Positions 46,476 through 56,334 of a stretch of 64,000 nt of DNA are shown here, one piece after another. The DNA comes from Biscogniauxia marginata (taxonomy: Eukaryota > Ascomycota > Sordariomycetes > Xylariales > Xylariaceae), in contig MU404089.1 of NCBI GenBank assembly GCA_022695795.1, positions 1 to 64,000 of the forward strand, read 5' to 3'. Position 1 is the stretch's first letter; each line of letters starts with the position of its first letter. The translations under genes and the position numbers were made by a program. Below the pieces are notes generated by a model that saw only the letters and a program-made list of their open reading frames with translations, had not been told where the DNA came from and made no database searches.

Positions 46476-46863
46476 TATGACGAACTTCTTTATATGTTCT
46501 TAATTAATTAATTTTATAAGTAAATACGTATTAGGTTTTCTTGATTTAAAAGATTTATAATGCTTTATTTATTAAAGAGATTTCAAGGTATTTTTATTAT
46601 AATATTAAAAAGTAATTATAATTTTAAATTAATAACTAAAAAATTAAAATAAATAATTAAATGTATAAAGAATCTTATTCTTTTTATATATAATTTAATA
46701 TAAAGTAATATCCGGTATCCTTTTTTAATTCTTTATAATTCTTTATAAGAATAACAAAGAATTCTCAATTTTCTATAATTCTCTATAAAAACAACAGAGA
46801 ATTGCCACGTGACGGTCTCTACATAGTCACGTGGCTCAGAAAAACCCTTGTTAATTTGTAACA
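46476..46863 (-). repeat. Right LTR (5' LTR) of Gypsy element 2, LTR type B
   Basis: Starts TATGACGAACTTC and ends TTAATTTGTAACA, next to the TTAAA duplication. Its 3' part keeps normal composition and an inverted pair GCCACGTGAC/GTCACGTGGC (46804-46834). Confidence 0.87.
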
Positions 46864-46868
46864 TTAAA

Positions 46869-48619
46869 ATAACATATATATTTATAAGACGATAATTATA
46901 TCACGTAAATATATATTAAAGTAGTTTTTACTTGTTTTATTATAATAAATATCAAATAACCTTAAAAGTAATTTTATTAAAGCTTATAACTATATATATA
47001 TATAATTAATAACTTTTATTAAAAAAGGATTATTTTAATATATATTAAGCTTTATTTGGAAATTTACTTATTATAAACTTAAGATTATTTATATTATCGA
47101 ATGCGTTGCTCTTCGGAGCCTAAGTTATAAAAATATTAAAATACTAATCTTAGCCTTTCACATATTTATATGGAAGTAGAAATCGAAAATTTCAAGCTCA
47201 GTTGTGTTAAAATACAGTTTAGTTAGATAAATATGCTAGAGATGCGAGAGGATCTATCCCTTTATGTACGTGATAGCTAAGGATCATTGTACCTATACTT
47301 GACACCTACCCCCTTCTCCCTATTTTAATATGTTATATTGAAGCTCCCCTAGTCGCTTGAATTGTTATAGAAGGAAATTTTTATACACACAGACTATAAC
47401 ATATTAGAGCCCCTTGCTTGGCGTCATTTTACGGTACTAAGATACGTCACAATCATTTTTTTAATGTTTCTTACCAAGGATCAAATGAATACTCTTTACT
47501 CCAGCTTATCTATAACGGGTTCAGTTAATATCTATCTCGAGTTTCTTGCCTTGTAGAGCTCTCGGTCTAACAAATTTTAGGTCAAATAAGAGTTCTGCAT
47601 CAATAAGCAAGTGATCGCACCTAAGTAGCACAACTGCATGATACCGCTATCTACGGTCCTGAGCCGTGACCACCCGACATTTGCCCACGTTGAAGTTGGT
47701 GACTTGCTGACGGATGATGAATTAATCAGCTTGATGGATGTACCTTCTATCAGTGTTATCACAAGCTACGTAGCTAGTATCAACGTTTATATTATACCTA
47801 CCTTATTGTGCCAATGATGCCCCAATACTCTTGTCTCGATTATAGTGGCGTGGTTGCCTGTTTGTCTTTAGCAAGTGCCACAATCAACCCATGAATACCA
47901 ATTCGGGGAATTCAAGATCGCTCCAGGGTCTATGGAAGCCCTGTTGGGATAAAGACGCGTGGCGTGGGAAATATGATCGACAAATCATTAATCGCCAAAC
48001 AACAAGCAGGGGAGGGGAACAGGAATCGAGTGGTCGTCTCGTAAGGGTGTTCGGGAGGGGGCAAGCTGATCTTCGTATACTACATGCGAGCATGATGCGC
48101 GTGCTCACTTTGTTTAGCCTTAAGGGGGGGCAGATGCCCCCTTTCCTTAACTAATCGTTTACTACCCATTCTTGGTGCATTATGGGGTGTCGACACGCGG
48201 GGCATACGGTGACTTGGCTTCCCTATGACTCTTCATTGACGCAGTCTGAAACTAGAGCACTGTGAAGACTAACAAGCTAATTGGTGTTATGGCCAATCTG
48301 TGGCAGGCCGAACTATGCGCCCAGGCACAAGTCGATCTACCCGCATGTGGGTCTTACTATAGCCCCGCAACTTTGACAGGACAGGAGGGATTTCGCCTAC
48401 ACTAGAGCTACCTGCATGACCAAGTGGCAGCTTGACCGCTCAAACTACAAAGCCCAAGGCGGTCAAAGGCCCCTGCAGTATCAGGTATGTATATTACTTC
48501 CGAGTTCGGAAAGTTGTTGTATAAGTCGTCCATATGAATACCCTATTCAACAACCCCCCATCGTCCAGCTCACCATAGCAACGAACTTGTTCAAGCTCTG
48601 TCATAACTTTGTTCCAAAA
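46869..48619. other. Stretch between element 2 and the Tpt1-like gene
   Basis: AT-rich to about 47110, probably old repeat DNA. After that the composition is ordinary. Short frames (47577-47762, 47884-48154) have no support. The last ~200 bp is the probable promoter and leader of the next gene. Confidence 0.45.
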
Positions 48620-49653
48620 ATGGCTTCCGCTTCCGTCCTTATCCCCCTCGATGTAATCAACCAGAACGGCGGTGTTCTCCCCCCTAGTGCTATTTCACAG
48701 CACACCCCCCGCAATGGCCGAAGCCGAGGTGCCAGTGTGAATGGGAAGAGTGCGGGTGGTCGTGGATACAGGGTCGTGGAAGATTCCAATGCCACCGTTG
48801 CCAAGGCGGTCACTTTCGTCCTGAAGCGCACCGTGCTGGAGAGCGAGATCGAGTCTGATATGGACGAGAGTGATTACCTAGTCTCCAATGCAGACGGATG
48901 GGTCTCAGTCGCTCATCTGGTAAGCCCCTCCCCCGTACATCCCCAGGCGGGTCCACTATTCTATTCTAACATAAGGTCATTCAGCTCGAGCAACCGAGAA
49001 TGAAGGATCTCGGCATCAAGCTTGCAGACATCCGACAGGCAGCCAACTCGTCTAAAGCACGCTTTACGCTGCGTCAACTTCCGGACACGGATGCCGGGAA
49101 AGCGGAGTCGTACCGAGTGCGGCGCGAGTCTAAACGAGATAGCCTCCCACAAGCGCCCCTGGTTGTCGAGGGTGAGCCTCTGAACCAGGAATCAGCCAAT
49201 TTGCCAGAGTATATCGTCTACGAGACAACATACCACGCCTACCCGCTAGTCTTGGCTTCAGGAGGCATCAAGCGTTCTGATGGAGCTCCATACCTTCCGT
49301 TTCTACCATCCGCCAACAGCGACGAGACGCGGCCGAATCGTGCGAGCAAGGCCGACGTCAGCATATGGATAAATCTGAAGACAGCGATGGTGCAGGCGCC
49401 GGAGATCGCTTGGCAGTATACAACAACAGGGAGGATCGTGACTTCCACGGAGGACGTGCCCAAGAGCCTATGGACAAAGGTAGTTGCCCGCCGTCCTGAC
49501 CTCGGGGTGCTCTTCGAGGACGGAGAGGTGCGTAAGGAGATTCCCGATGGACTCCGCGGCAGAGGAGCCAAAGGGCGGGCGAAGAACAAGGGCTTGCTGA
49601 AGCAGGAGGGTGTGCTTGACAGCGAGTCGGACAGCGTCAGCGATGAGACATGA
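48620..49653 (+). CDS. Divergent Tpt1/KptA-family (RNA 2'-phosphotransferase-like) protein
   Basis: Two exons, 48620-48919 and 48985-49653 (65-bp intron), give about 322 residues. The start ATG 48620 sits in CCAAAAATGG. After a ~45-residue leader the text follows the KptA/Tpt1 layout (PF01885): AKAVTFVLKRTVL in place of LSYLLRHGA, NADGWVSVAHLLEQPRMKDL (winged-helix part), IVYETTYHAYPLVLASGGIK for the NAD-binding part, VSIWINLKTAM, and DLGVLFEDGEVRKEIPDGLR. True enzymes remove the splice-junction 2'-phosphate from tRNA. Here the conserved Arg-His pair reads Lys-Arg and the YHGT motif reads YETTY, so normal activity is doubtful. The basic tail (KGRAKNKG) and acidic end are extra. It may be a paralogue with another ADP-ribose-related role. 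Confidence 0.72.
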
Positions 49654-50247
49654 GTTGCTGTTACGACACGGCAGTCTGGACGGCATACGTTGGCACAGGA
49701 GGTGGTTGCTGCCTTAGTTGAGAGGTGCCGGCTCGTGTCTTAACTCCTGCAGGAGTTTGGAGGGAGGTTACCATGCCTGACTAGAAACTAGTGAGTTAGA
49801 TCGCTAGGAAACATGTAGACGTTTCGAAAGAAGAATTAAGAACGGAGTGATCACGTCATGCAGGTGCTGTTTTTCAAGGAGAAAGACTCTTAAATTACCT
49901 GATTATGTGGCTGGGCTGGAGAGACATGCCTAATGGGGTTAGAGGGGCGGCCAGGTAGGGGGGCTTTTTAGAGTTACTCATGAAATTACGGTTTATATGA
50001 AATCGTACCTACTTTTCCATAAAAAACTCGCCTGGAGTTACAGCACAAACTATTCGACCTGGCAGGACCAACATCCATACTTTTTCTCACATCCTACCCT
50101 ACTGGCGGATTATACGACGTAGGCACCAGTTATCCCAACGTGCTGACTATTAAGAACCGTCGGCAGCTTTTCTCCTTCCGCTTCAAGTCACGAGCCGCAG
50201 ACTACGCTGTCTACCTGCGTTGGCCCTGCTCTTAGGAACCAACAACA
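49654..50247. other. Intergenic stretch before the 2EXR gene
   Basis: No gene recognised. It contains the promoter of the next gene. Confidence 0.45.
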
Positions 50248-50880
50248 ATGTCCACCTTTCATCCATTTCCGCGCCTCCCAACCGAGCTTCGCGCGTGCAT
50301 CTGGGCCTTGGCAGTCGAACCTCGTGTCGTAGAGGTCCGCGTCGTGCCTGACAACCCGCTAGAAGTTCAGAGGCTAGTCTCGCCCACGCCGGTGCCGGCA
50401 ATACTTCGAACCTGCCAAGAAGCTCGTAGCTTGGGCCTGTACAAGCAGACCTTCTCCGAGGTCACCGCCGCCACGGGTGCGGAGTCGCGCTATGTCTGGC
50501 TCAACTTGGATATCGATATGGTCTCTATCGGGAAGACCTCGTTCAGAGCTTTCGCACCCGTCGCATTATCCATTAGGCGACTAAGGTTCGAGCGCAAAAA
50601 CTCAGATGAATCCTTCTACTACTTCGAAGTAAGAGAGCTCTTGGACTGGGTAAACACGGAGGAAATCCATGTAGTCTGTGAAGACGGGATGGAGGCATGG
50701 CATGGGGCTTCCCACGAGCACTCCTAGCCTTGCACCCTAGAAAACCTGTGGTTCTTCGATCCAGATGATGGCCGGATGATGAGAAGCTTCGAGATGGAAC
50801 AGATGCTTGACGAAGAGCTTGAGGAAGAATGGGTCGAGAGCGGATATGACTACCTAAGTAGTGGCACTCGTCTCAGCTAA
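50248..50880 (+). pseudogene. 2EXR-domain protein with in-frame TAG
   Basis: The frame starts at ATG 50248 (MSTFHPFPRLPTELRACIWAL), the hallmark of the fungal 2EXR domain (PF20150), and goes on with VEPRVVEVR, ILRTCQEARSLGLYKQTF and YVWLNLDIDMVSIG. A single TAG at 50725-50727 (codon 160) interrupts it after EAWHGASHEHS. The same frame then continues to a TAA at 50878-50880 with LENLWFFDPDDGRMM and an acidic end, which is the normal 2EXR-family continuation. The TAG stands where relatives appear to have Trp, so it would be a TGG to TAG change, the type RIP makes. An intron ending at CTCCTAG (50671-50727, 57 nt) would also remove it, but the donor GTAGTC is poor. Function of the family is unknown. 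Confidence 0.72.
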
Positions 50881-50929
50881 CTAAGAGTTGTCTCATTGAG
50901 GGAAATCAATCATTGCAGCAGCGGCTCAC

Positions 50930-51855
50930 TAGTCTCGAAGTGCGGTATTCAGCGCGGCGGACTTCATGAAGGCCAACACCAAAGCCGATCTATGCTCGAC
51001 CCTGGCCGAGGGCCAACAGGTCTGCTGCACGGCCGGGAAGATACCGGACTTGAAGCCCAGTCCCGATCCCGACGGTAACTGCGCCATGTACACGACCATA
51101 AAGAACGACAACTGCGCCAAGATTGTGGCAGCCTGTGACCTGACCGTGAAAAACCTGGAGGACTTCAACAAGGAAACCTGGGGGTGGAACGGCTGCGAGA
51201 AGCTCTTGCCCAACTTCAAGATGTGTGTGAGCACGGGAAGGCCGCCCATGCCAGCAAACAATTCTGTGAGTACTTTCTTGCCTCCTTTTCGTGGATGATG
51301 AGGATTCTTAAGAGAACTCTGTTTGCGGACCAACGGTAAGAAAACGTCTCCCTTCCCACTACATATATGTGACAACGGCTACTGGGTTTGGAACTGAGAT
51401 TCGATTTCATTCAACTAATAATTCTCTTTGGTCTCAAGGGACTTAAAAGTCTAAGTTCATTTCTGACCTCATCCAGGAATATCCTGCCTATGTACCTATA
51501 CACACTATGCTGCCTGGGGCAGCTATCGTCCTATGCACGTTGGTACCATTGCATCTTGCACTCGTATCTATCTCCAATGAATTTCAGGCTCATGGCTAAC
51601 TGGTCTTGGCGGCGCTTACGGGTGTCAATCCGTGTGATAATATAGTCATTATGACATTACCTAGGCTAACGTGGATACGTAAAGGTGAATGGCACAGTAC
51701 GGCCGCCCGCAGGAACCAAGTTGAGCACACTCAACCCGTGTCCACTGGGTGTTTGCTGCAATATCCGGGGCCGGTATGGCATGACGGATGACTTCTGCGT
51801 CGAAAAGAAGTGGGAGACCGGTGCGCCTGGAACCTCGGGCGCAAAGAACGGATGT
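50930..51855 (+). pseudogene. Wreck of a LysM/hevein-domain chitinase (GH18 family type)
   Basis: Pieces in order: GSLVSKCGI then, one frameshift later, SAADFMKANTKADLCSTL and QQVCC (end of one LysM); DGNCAMYTTIKNDNCAKI and WGWNGCEKLLPNFKMCVSTG (a second LysM); a likely intron (51267-51320), CGPT; an insert of ~340 bp; and from 51685 GTVRPPAGTKLS, NPCPLGVCCNIRGRYG, TDDFCVEKKWETGAPG and KNGC (hevein-type chitin-binding domain). This order is that of large fungal chitinases in which a GH18 domain follows. Here no GH18 domain follows, the start is missing, and at least one frameshift breaks the first LysM. The insert contains a dispersed repeat also found at 27.8 kb. It is a dead fragment. Confidence 0.75.
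51475..51645. repeat. Dispersed ~170-bp repeat, copy 2
   Basis: Matches 27797-27975 with scattered changes and lies inside the chitinase wreck, between the LysM part and the hevein part. Confidence 0.65.
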
Positions 51856-52637
51856 AAGTTGCGCTGTCTCCAGCTACACTGTTTCATCAAGGGCCATGCT
51901 GTGAGTAGAAGAGTGAATGCATGCATTATACCTGATAAGTATTATGGCTATTACTCCATAAGCAGATATCGATTCTCTGATGATAACCCCGTAGCTCCCG
52001 TCAATATATTTCACTTGCCTTGCTGCTGGAACCGTTTGCACCGGCAAATGAGATTTTATTCTGATTGGATTCTGTGCTCTTTCATCATTTTACGGCAACG
52101 AATTCCGTTTGTATGGTCTACATTTACCAGCCCAACTAAACAGGACGTTACCCAATGAATCTTTCATCTAGAGCCGAAACCTTGACGAGGAATCCGCCGA
52201 CTTTCTGTTTGTAGGTTGGCTGCATACGTCTGCAGGTAGGGAAGCACTGCATATGTACAAATACTTGGACTAATCAATCATCCTATCCTTATATCTTCGT
52301 CCCATCTGAATACTTTCTTGATATTTCATGCTGAGGTATAATGTTCTCCTCGCCCCCCACTCTATGTTCTTTTTGAACTGTGTCACTTAAAGGACCGAGT
52401 ATCAGCACAGAGGGATATCTAAGCACGGGGTACCTCGTTGCCAAACTCCATAACGTATCCTGACCGATATTCAGACCTGCCCAGACAATTGCAAGGAAAT
52501 TCACCACCCAAGTTGACTCGACACTGGCACTCGCGCTACTGTGAACCAGACCTGTAGCCCTTTTCTAGGTAGTATTTTTAAGTGAACTTTCTGCCTAGAT
52601 AACCTTTACTACTTCCCTCAAGAGGCAAAAACAAACC
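51856..52637. other. Intergenic stretch upstream of the second BTB gene
   Basis: The chitinase text ends near 51855; the frame open to 52158 has no GH18 motif. Nothing else is seen. Confidence 0.4.
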
Positions 52638-53437
52638 ATGGGCAACGCAGAGTCCAGATTACAATCCGCTGAGCTAGAAGACTCCTTGAAAAGGTATTTG
52701 TCTTTTTTTTCTCACTGGTTTTGTCACAATGTTAACAAGTTTCTCACTAGACTTTATTCCAGTAGAGAATACTCAGACCTCACCATTTCCTGTGACGGGC
52801 GAGACCACCAAGTGCATAAGGCTATTGTGTGCCCACGCTCTGAGTTCTTTGCGGCAGCTTGTCGCGGAGCCTTCGAGGTTTGTTCAATCGGCTTGACGTC
52901 TGGCAACTATTAGCTGATTCTGATACTCAGGAAGAGCGTAAAGCAACGATCAACCTTCCCGACGACGATCCTCAGTTAGTCGATATAATGGTTCAATATC
53001 TATACCACCTTGACTACAACACCCCTTCTCCGGCAGGTCGGGCTAATAAGCCATCGCATGCCAAGCTCACTCGGAAATATCGGGAGCTCACTTCTGATCT
53101 TGTCACCCATGTTATGGTTTACGCCCTAGCAAAGAAGTATGATATTCGTGGTCTCAAGTCACTCGCGATTCAGAAATTCGAGGCAGCGGTCGAGAAGCAG
53201 TGGTTGACCTACAGTTTCCTAGAGGCAGTGCAGGAGATATATACATCCACTACAGAGTCCGACAGAGAGTTGAGGGATGTTGTAATATCAACGTTTTATG
53301 CGCATCCCGACTTATTGGATAAGAAGGCAACACAAGTTATCTTCAAGGAATTGGGTGTGCTCAGTTACGATCTTCTTATGCATCTTCGCCATGAAAATTG
53401 TTGGCCTGTTGTAACCAAAGCTAGGAGTTCTCGTTGA
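52638..53437 (+). CDS. BTB/POZ domain protein, small
   Basis: Three exons, 52638-52693, 52751-52877 and 52931-53437, give about 229 residues; the introns are 57 and 53 bp. The start is ATG 52638 (MGNAESRLQSAE). The BTB core is REYSDLTISCDGRDHQVHKA, IVCPRSEFFAAACRGAFE, then INLPDDDPQLVDIMVQYLYH, LDYNTP, and LVTHVMVYALAKKYDIRGLK, the classic fungal BTB family with a YLY..DY motif. The acceptor at 52750 is preferred over a later AG because it keeps LYSSREYSDL in frame. No other domain is present. It may be a cullin-3 adaptor or regulator; the target is unknown. Confidence 0.88.
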
Positions 53438-54693
53438 CGTAACCTGCTTACATCAGTGGCCTCCATCAAGCAGCTATTCTATGGCCTTCTTCTCTACCTT
53501 CAATACACACTCTCATTCGCCTAGTTCAGATGACTTTGCCCGAAACAGGCTATAACTCCTTATGCCTTGATTATGACCCTATTTACACTTATTCAGACCA
53601 TTTACTATATTAGAGCTAGATTGGGAATTTGATGCCATCCTTAGGTTACTGTGAGTGAGAGAAAACAACTGTAACCTTAGGTACATTCCAGGTATCAAGT
53701 CCATATGAATAAGACAAGTACACGCCCTTATCTACCGCTACTAATACAACAACATGAACACTCGAGTACGTACGAACTTGCGCGCCACCAGATAGGCATC
53801 TTGCTTGTGAACAGTGCAATGATACCGAGTAGTTCCCTAAGTCGATATTATAGAGTAAAAAACAGTCATAAGTTTACATATATAATGCTAAACCCAAGAA
53901 CTCGTATCAACCTCTTAGCATGTCTCTAACCTTGATGATCCTCCTTGGAAGCAGATAAACTATATATTATACTGAATCTGTAGACGAAGAAGGCTACCCC
54001 TGATTCTCTTCAAATTTAGTTATTTTTGAAGCCAATGTGGGGTTGCGCCACCAACCCCTGGAATCTATCTATTCATGTAGTAGCAGTTGGATTGACTTAT
54101 ACCTCCAGTACCACCCACGCTCCGGTTGGCACTAGCATGGGAAAGGATCGTTGTTGTGGCCCTCAAGGTCTACCTGATTATCACATGGAAAGAGACACCC
54201 GATAACGCAGGCAAGGATTAGTGTGACTATCCAACCCACCGCCGGTCCTCATTTCTCAATAGTTTCAGGGCCTTCGGGTTCTGGGATTCGATGAAATCAC
54301 GTCAACTCTAAGATAACAACCCAATTAAGAAGAAGCGTAGGTATAGCGATGTGTCTAAGTATATTGAGTATATACCATAGGAGAGCAATAGCCTTCGCGT
54401 ATTATAGTCGGCTCTTGGAGTCATCAAACTGAATTTGGCTCACTCCGTCGATCCAGGACTGCGTTGTATGTATAGAATGCGAGATATTACTAGGATAGCT
54501 CACACACCAAGACTTAGCCGTAGTACTGTAGAAGATATATATAGATAGACCAAATGGATTAAATGTTTCCAAAGTTTACATTATTGTAGGATCTATGCAA
54601 TATATAGTATTGTAGAACTAAATCTACCCCATACATGATATCCGTAGACCATCTTGAGAATGACAGGCACAGTCGAAGTACACATTCGATTAG
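53438..54693. other. 1.25 kb intergenic stretch
   Basis: Nothing recognised. A frame at 53705-53929 has no motif. The gene ends on both sides converge here (BTB plus strand, GNAT minus strand), so it holds both 3' ends. Confidence 0.5.
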
Positions 54694-55428
54694 CTATCGT
54701 CTGAATCGTTCAAGCTTCGTCTTCTGCACGCCCTGCTCGTCGAAATTTGCCGGATCCAACCAGGCCTCTAAGGCCTTCTTGACACCTGGCCACTCATCGT
54801 CTATTATAGCATACCAGGCCGTGTCTCTATTTCGGCCCTTGACGATCATGTGTTTCCTAAAGATGCCCTCGAACGTGAAGCCCAGCCGCAGCGCCGCCCG
54901 CCGGCTCGGCGCGTTGAGCGAGTTACATTTCCATTCGCACCGCCGGTATCCCAGGTCTTCAAACGTGTGCCGCGCCAGCAGGTAGATGGCCTCGGTAGCA
55001 GCCCGCGTGCGCTGCAGCTCCGGCGAGAACATGATGTGGCCGATCTCGATGCAGCGATGGCTCGGATCGATGCGCATGAGACTAATATGATCGAGGATGC
55101 CGTTGCTGCTACTCCTGGTCGTCATCGCCATCGCCGTATCATCGCCATCCTTAGGGATGATGGTGTAGAAGACCGGATCTTGACTCACAGCTTTAGCCTC
55201 GACGTAGGCGCGGAAGTCGGCCAGATCGTAGAACGGCCCGTCGAACATGTAGTCCCAAAGGTGTGCGTTCTCCTCGCCCGAGACATGCGGGTAGAATGCC
55301 TCCGCGTGCGTCGCCGACAGGCGGACCAATGTTACGTAGCGCCCGGACAGCTTCGTGTCGTGCGATGGATGCCGGGCCGGGCTGCCGCCCACGATAGGTC
55401 CGACCTGGTTAGGAATGCGAGTAGCCAT
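54694..55428 (-). CDS. GNAT-family N-acetyltransferase (RimJ/RimL-like)
   Basis: A single exon of 244 codons from ATG 55428 (MATRIPNQVGPIVG), preferred over ATG 55467 because relatives start at the IPN..GPIV segment. Conserved text: LSGRYVTLVRLSATHAEAFY, LWDYMFDGPFYDLADFRAYV, DPVFYTIIPKDG, SLMRIDPSHRCIEIGHIMFS, LQRTRAATEAIYLLARHTFE, LGYRRCEWKCNSLNAPSRRA and LRLGFTFEGIFRKHMIVKGR. This is the Acetyltransf_3 fold with the acetyl-CoA loop in QRTRAATEA. Such fungal and bacterial proteins acetylate small molecules or protein N-termini; the substrate is unknown. GC content is higher than that of its neighbours. Intact. Confidence 0.92.
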   Translation of the reverse strand: MATRIPNQVGPIVGGSPARHPSHDTKLSGRYVTLVRLSATHAEAFYPHVSGEENAHLWDYMFDGPFYDLADFRAYVEAKAVSQDPVFYTIIPKDGDDTAMAMTTRSSSNGILDHISLMRIDPSHRCIEIGHIMFSPELQRTRAATEAIYLLARHTFEDLGYRRCEWKCNSLNAPSRRAALRLGFTFEGIFRKHMIVKGRNRDTAWYAIIDDEWPGVKKALEAWLDPANFDEQGVQKTKLERFRR

Positions 55429-56334
55429 TGTCACGGACGTGCGTGGGAGTTCTCTTATAATTGACATAGACTAGTAAGAGCATATTGGGAATCATTTATA
55501 GATGTTGAGCCGAGCAGTGAGTCAGTCCGTCGATTGGGGTTTGGCACCGAACCCGCTAACTCCTACCCTCTAGTGGCCGCTATACGAACGTCGGGATCCT
55601 GACACTGTCGCTATTGGTTGCTAACCGAATTTGGTATATACATGCGGTACTGTACCACTCAAGTCATTCCCATTCGACTCTATCGAATATATTTCGAAGA
55701 CAATATTCATGTAGACTTTAGCATAACTTGACAGGACGAGCATGATCTTCCACGTCGATATTATTTGGGTCAGCCTAATACAGCGAGAACAAAGTACCTA
55801 TCTCGATTCATAAAGAACGCGTAATAATTTATAGAAAGCGCTCCATCCAGATGGTATCTATGATTTTAACATAAATGTATGCGCTTTAGTAACGTAAAAA
55901 AATGTTACAACTCCTACTAACGATATTAATATGTTTCGCCCGAATATTCATTACCAGTCAACTTTTACAGGGTTAGATTTTAATATTCTACACATTTTCA
56001 TTAAGTGTTATCCCTTCCTACCTACCATCTATGTCGCAACTACTATTGAACACTCCCTTCTTAATATAAGCTCTCTGAGAATCGATATTAGTCCAATTTC
56101 TTCAATCTCACGACAATACATCCCCTAATGACGTAACTGTAGACCATGTGTCACCTTGTAGAGTTGTAATAAGCAGACTGACTATAGATTTCAGATTCCA
56201 CCTAAAAATATCAAGACCTATTCAAGTTATTTTTGTTTTCGGGCGGGGTGCAATCGCTGATTAGGCACAACCCATTGCTCGCAAGTTCACCAGGAGTGCG
56301 TCTTGAATGTATGTTATCGATTGAGCCTGTTCTT
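55429..56334. other. Intergenic stretch between the GNAT and F-box-like genes
   Basis: No gene. AT-rich at 55850-56110. It contains the GNAT promoter. Confidence 0.5.

Larger units (their letters stand above)
39707..46863 (-). mobile_element. Ty3/Gypsy LTR retrotransposon 2, heavily RIP-degraded, with nested LTRs
   Basis: This 7157-bp element lies between LTRs 39707-40074 and 46476-46863 and is flanked by TTAAA (39702-39706 and 46864-46868). The interior aligns with element 1 and is also minus-stranded. The RT motif at about 43216-43242 reads YLNN for YLDD, so both catalytic Asp codons have become Asn. Its interior is interrupted by LTRs at 41095-41522, 44195-44667 and 45946-46391, the first two accompanied by loss of element sequence. 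No reading frame survives. Confidence 0.88.

Noticed and set aside
51856..52158. GH18 catalytic domain downstream of the hevein part
   Set aside because: The frame has no DGxDxDWE-type motif or other GH18 block; the chitinase text stops before it.
54850..55464. 204-codon plus-strand frame over the GNAT gene
   Set aside because: Antisense shadow of the acetyltransferase, with no motif of its own.
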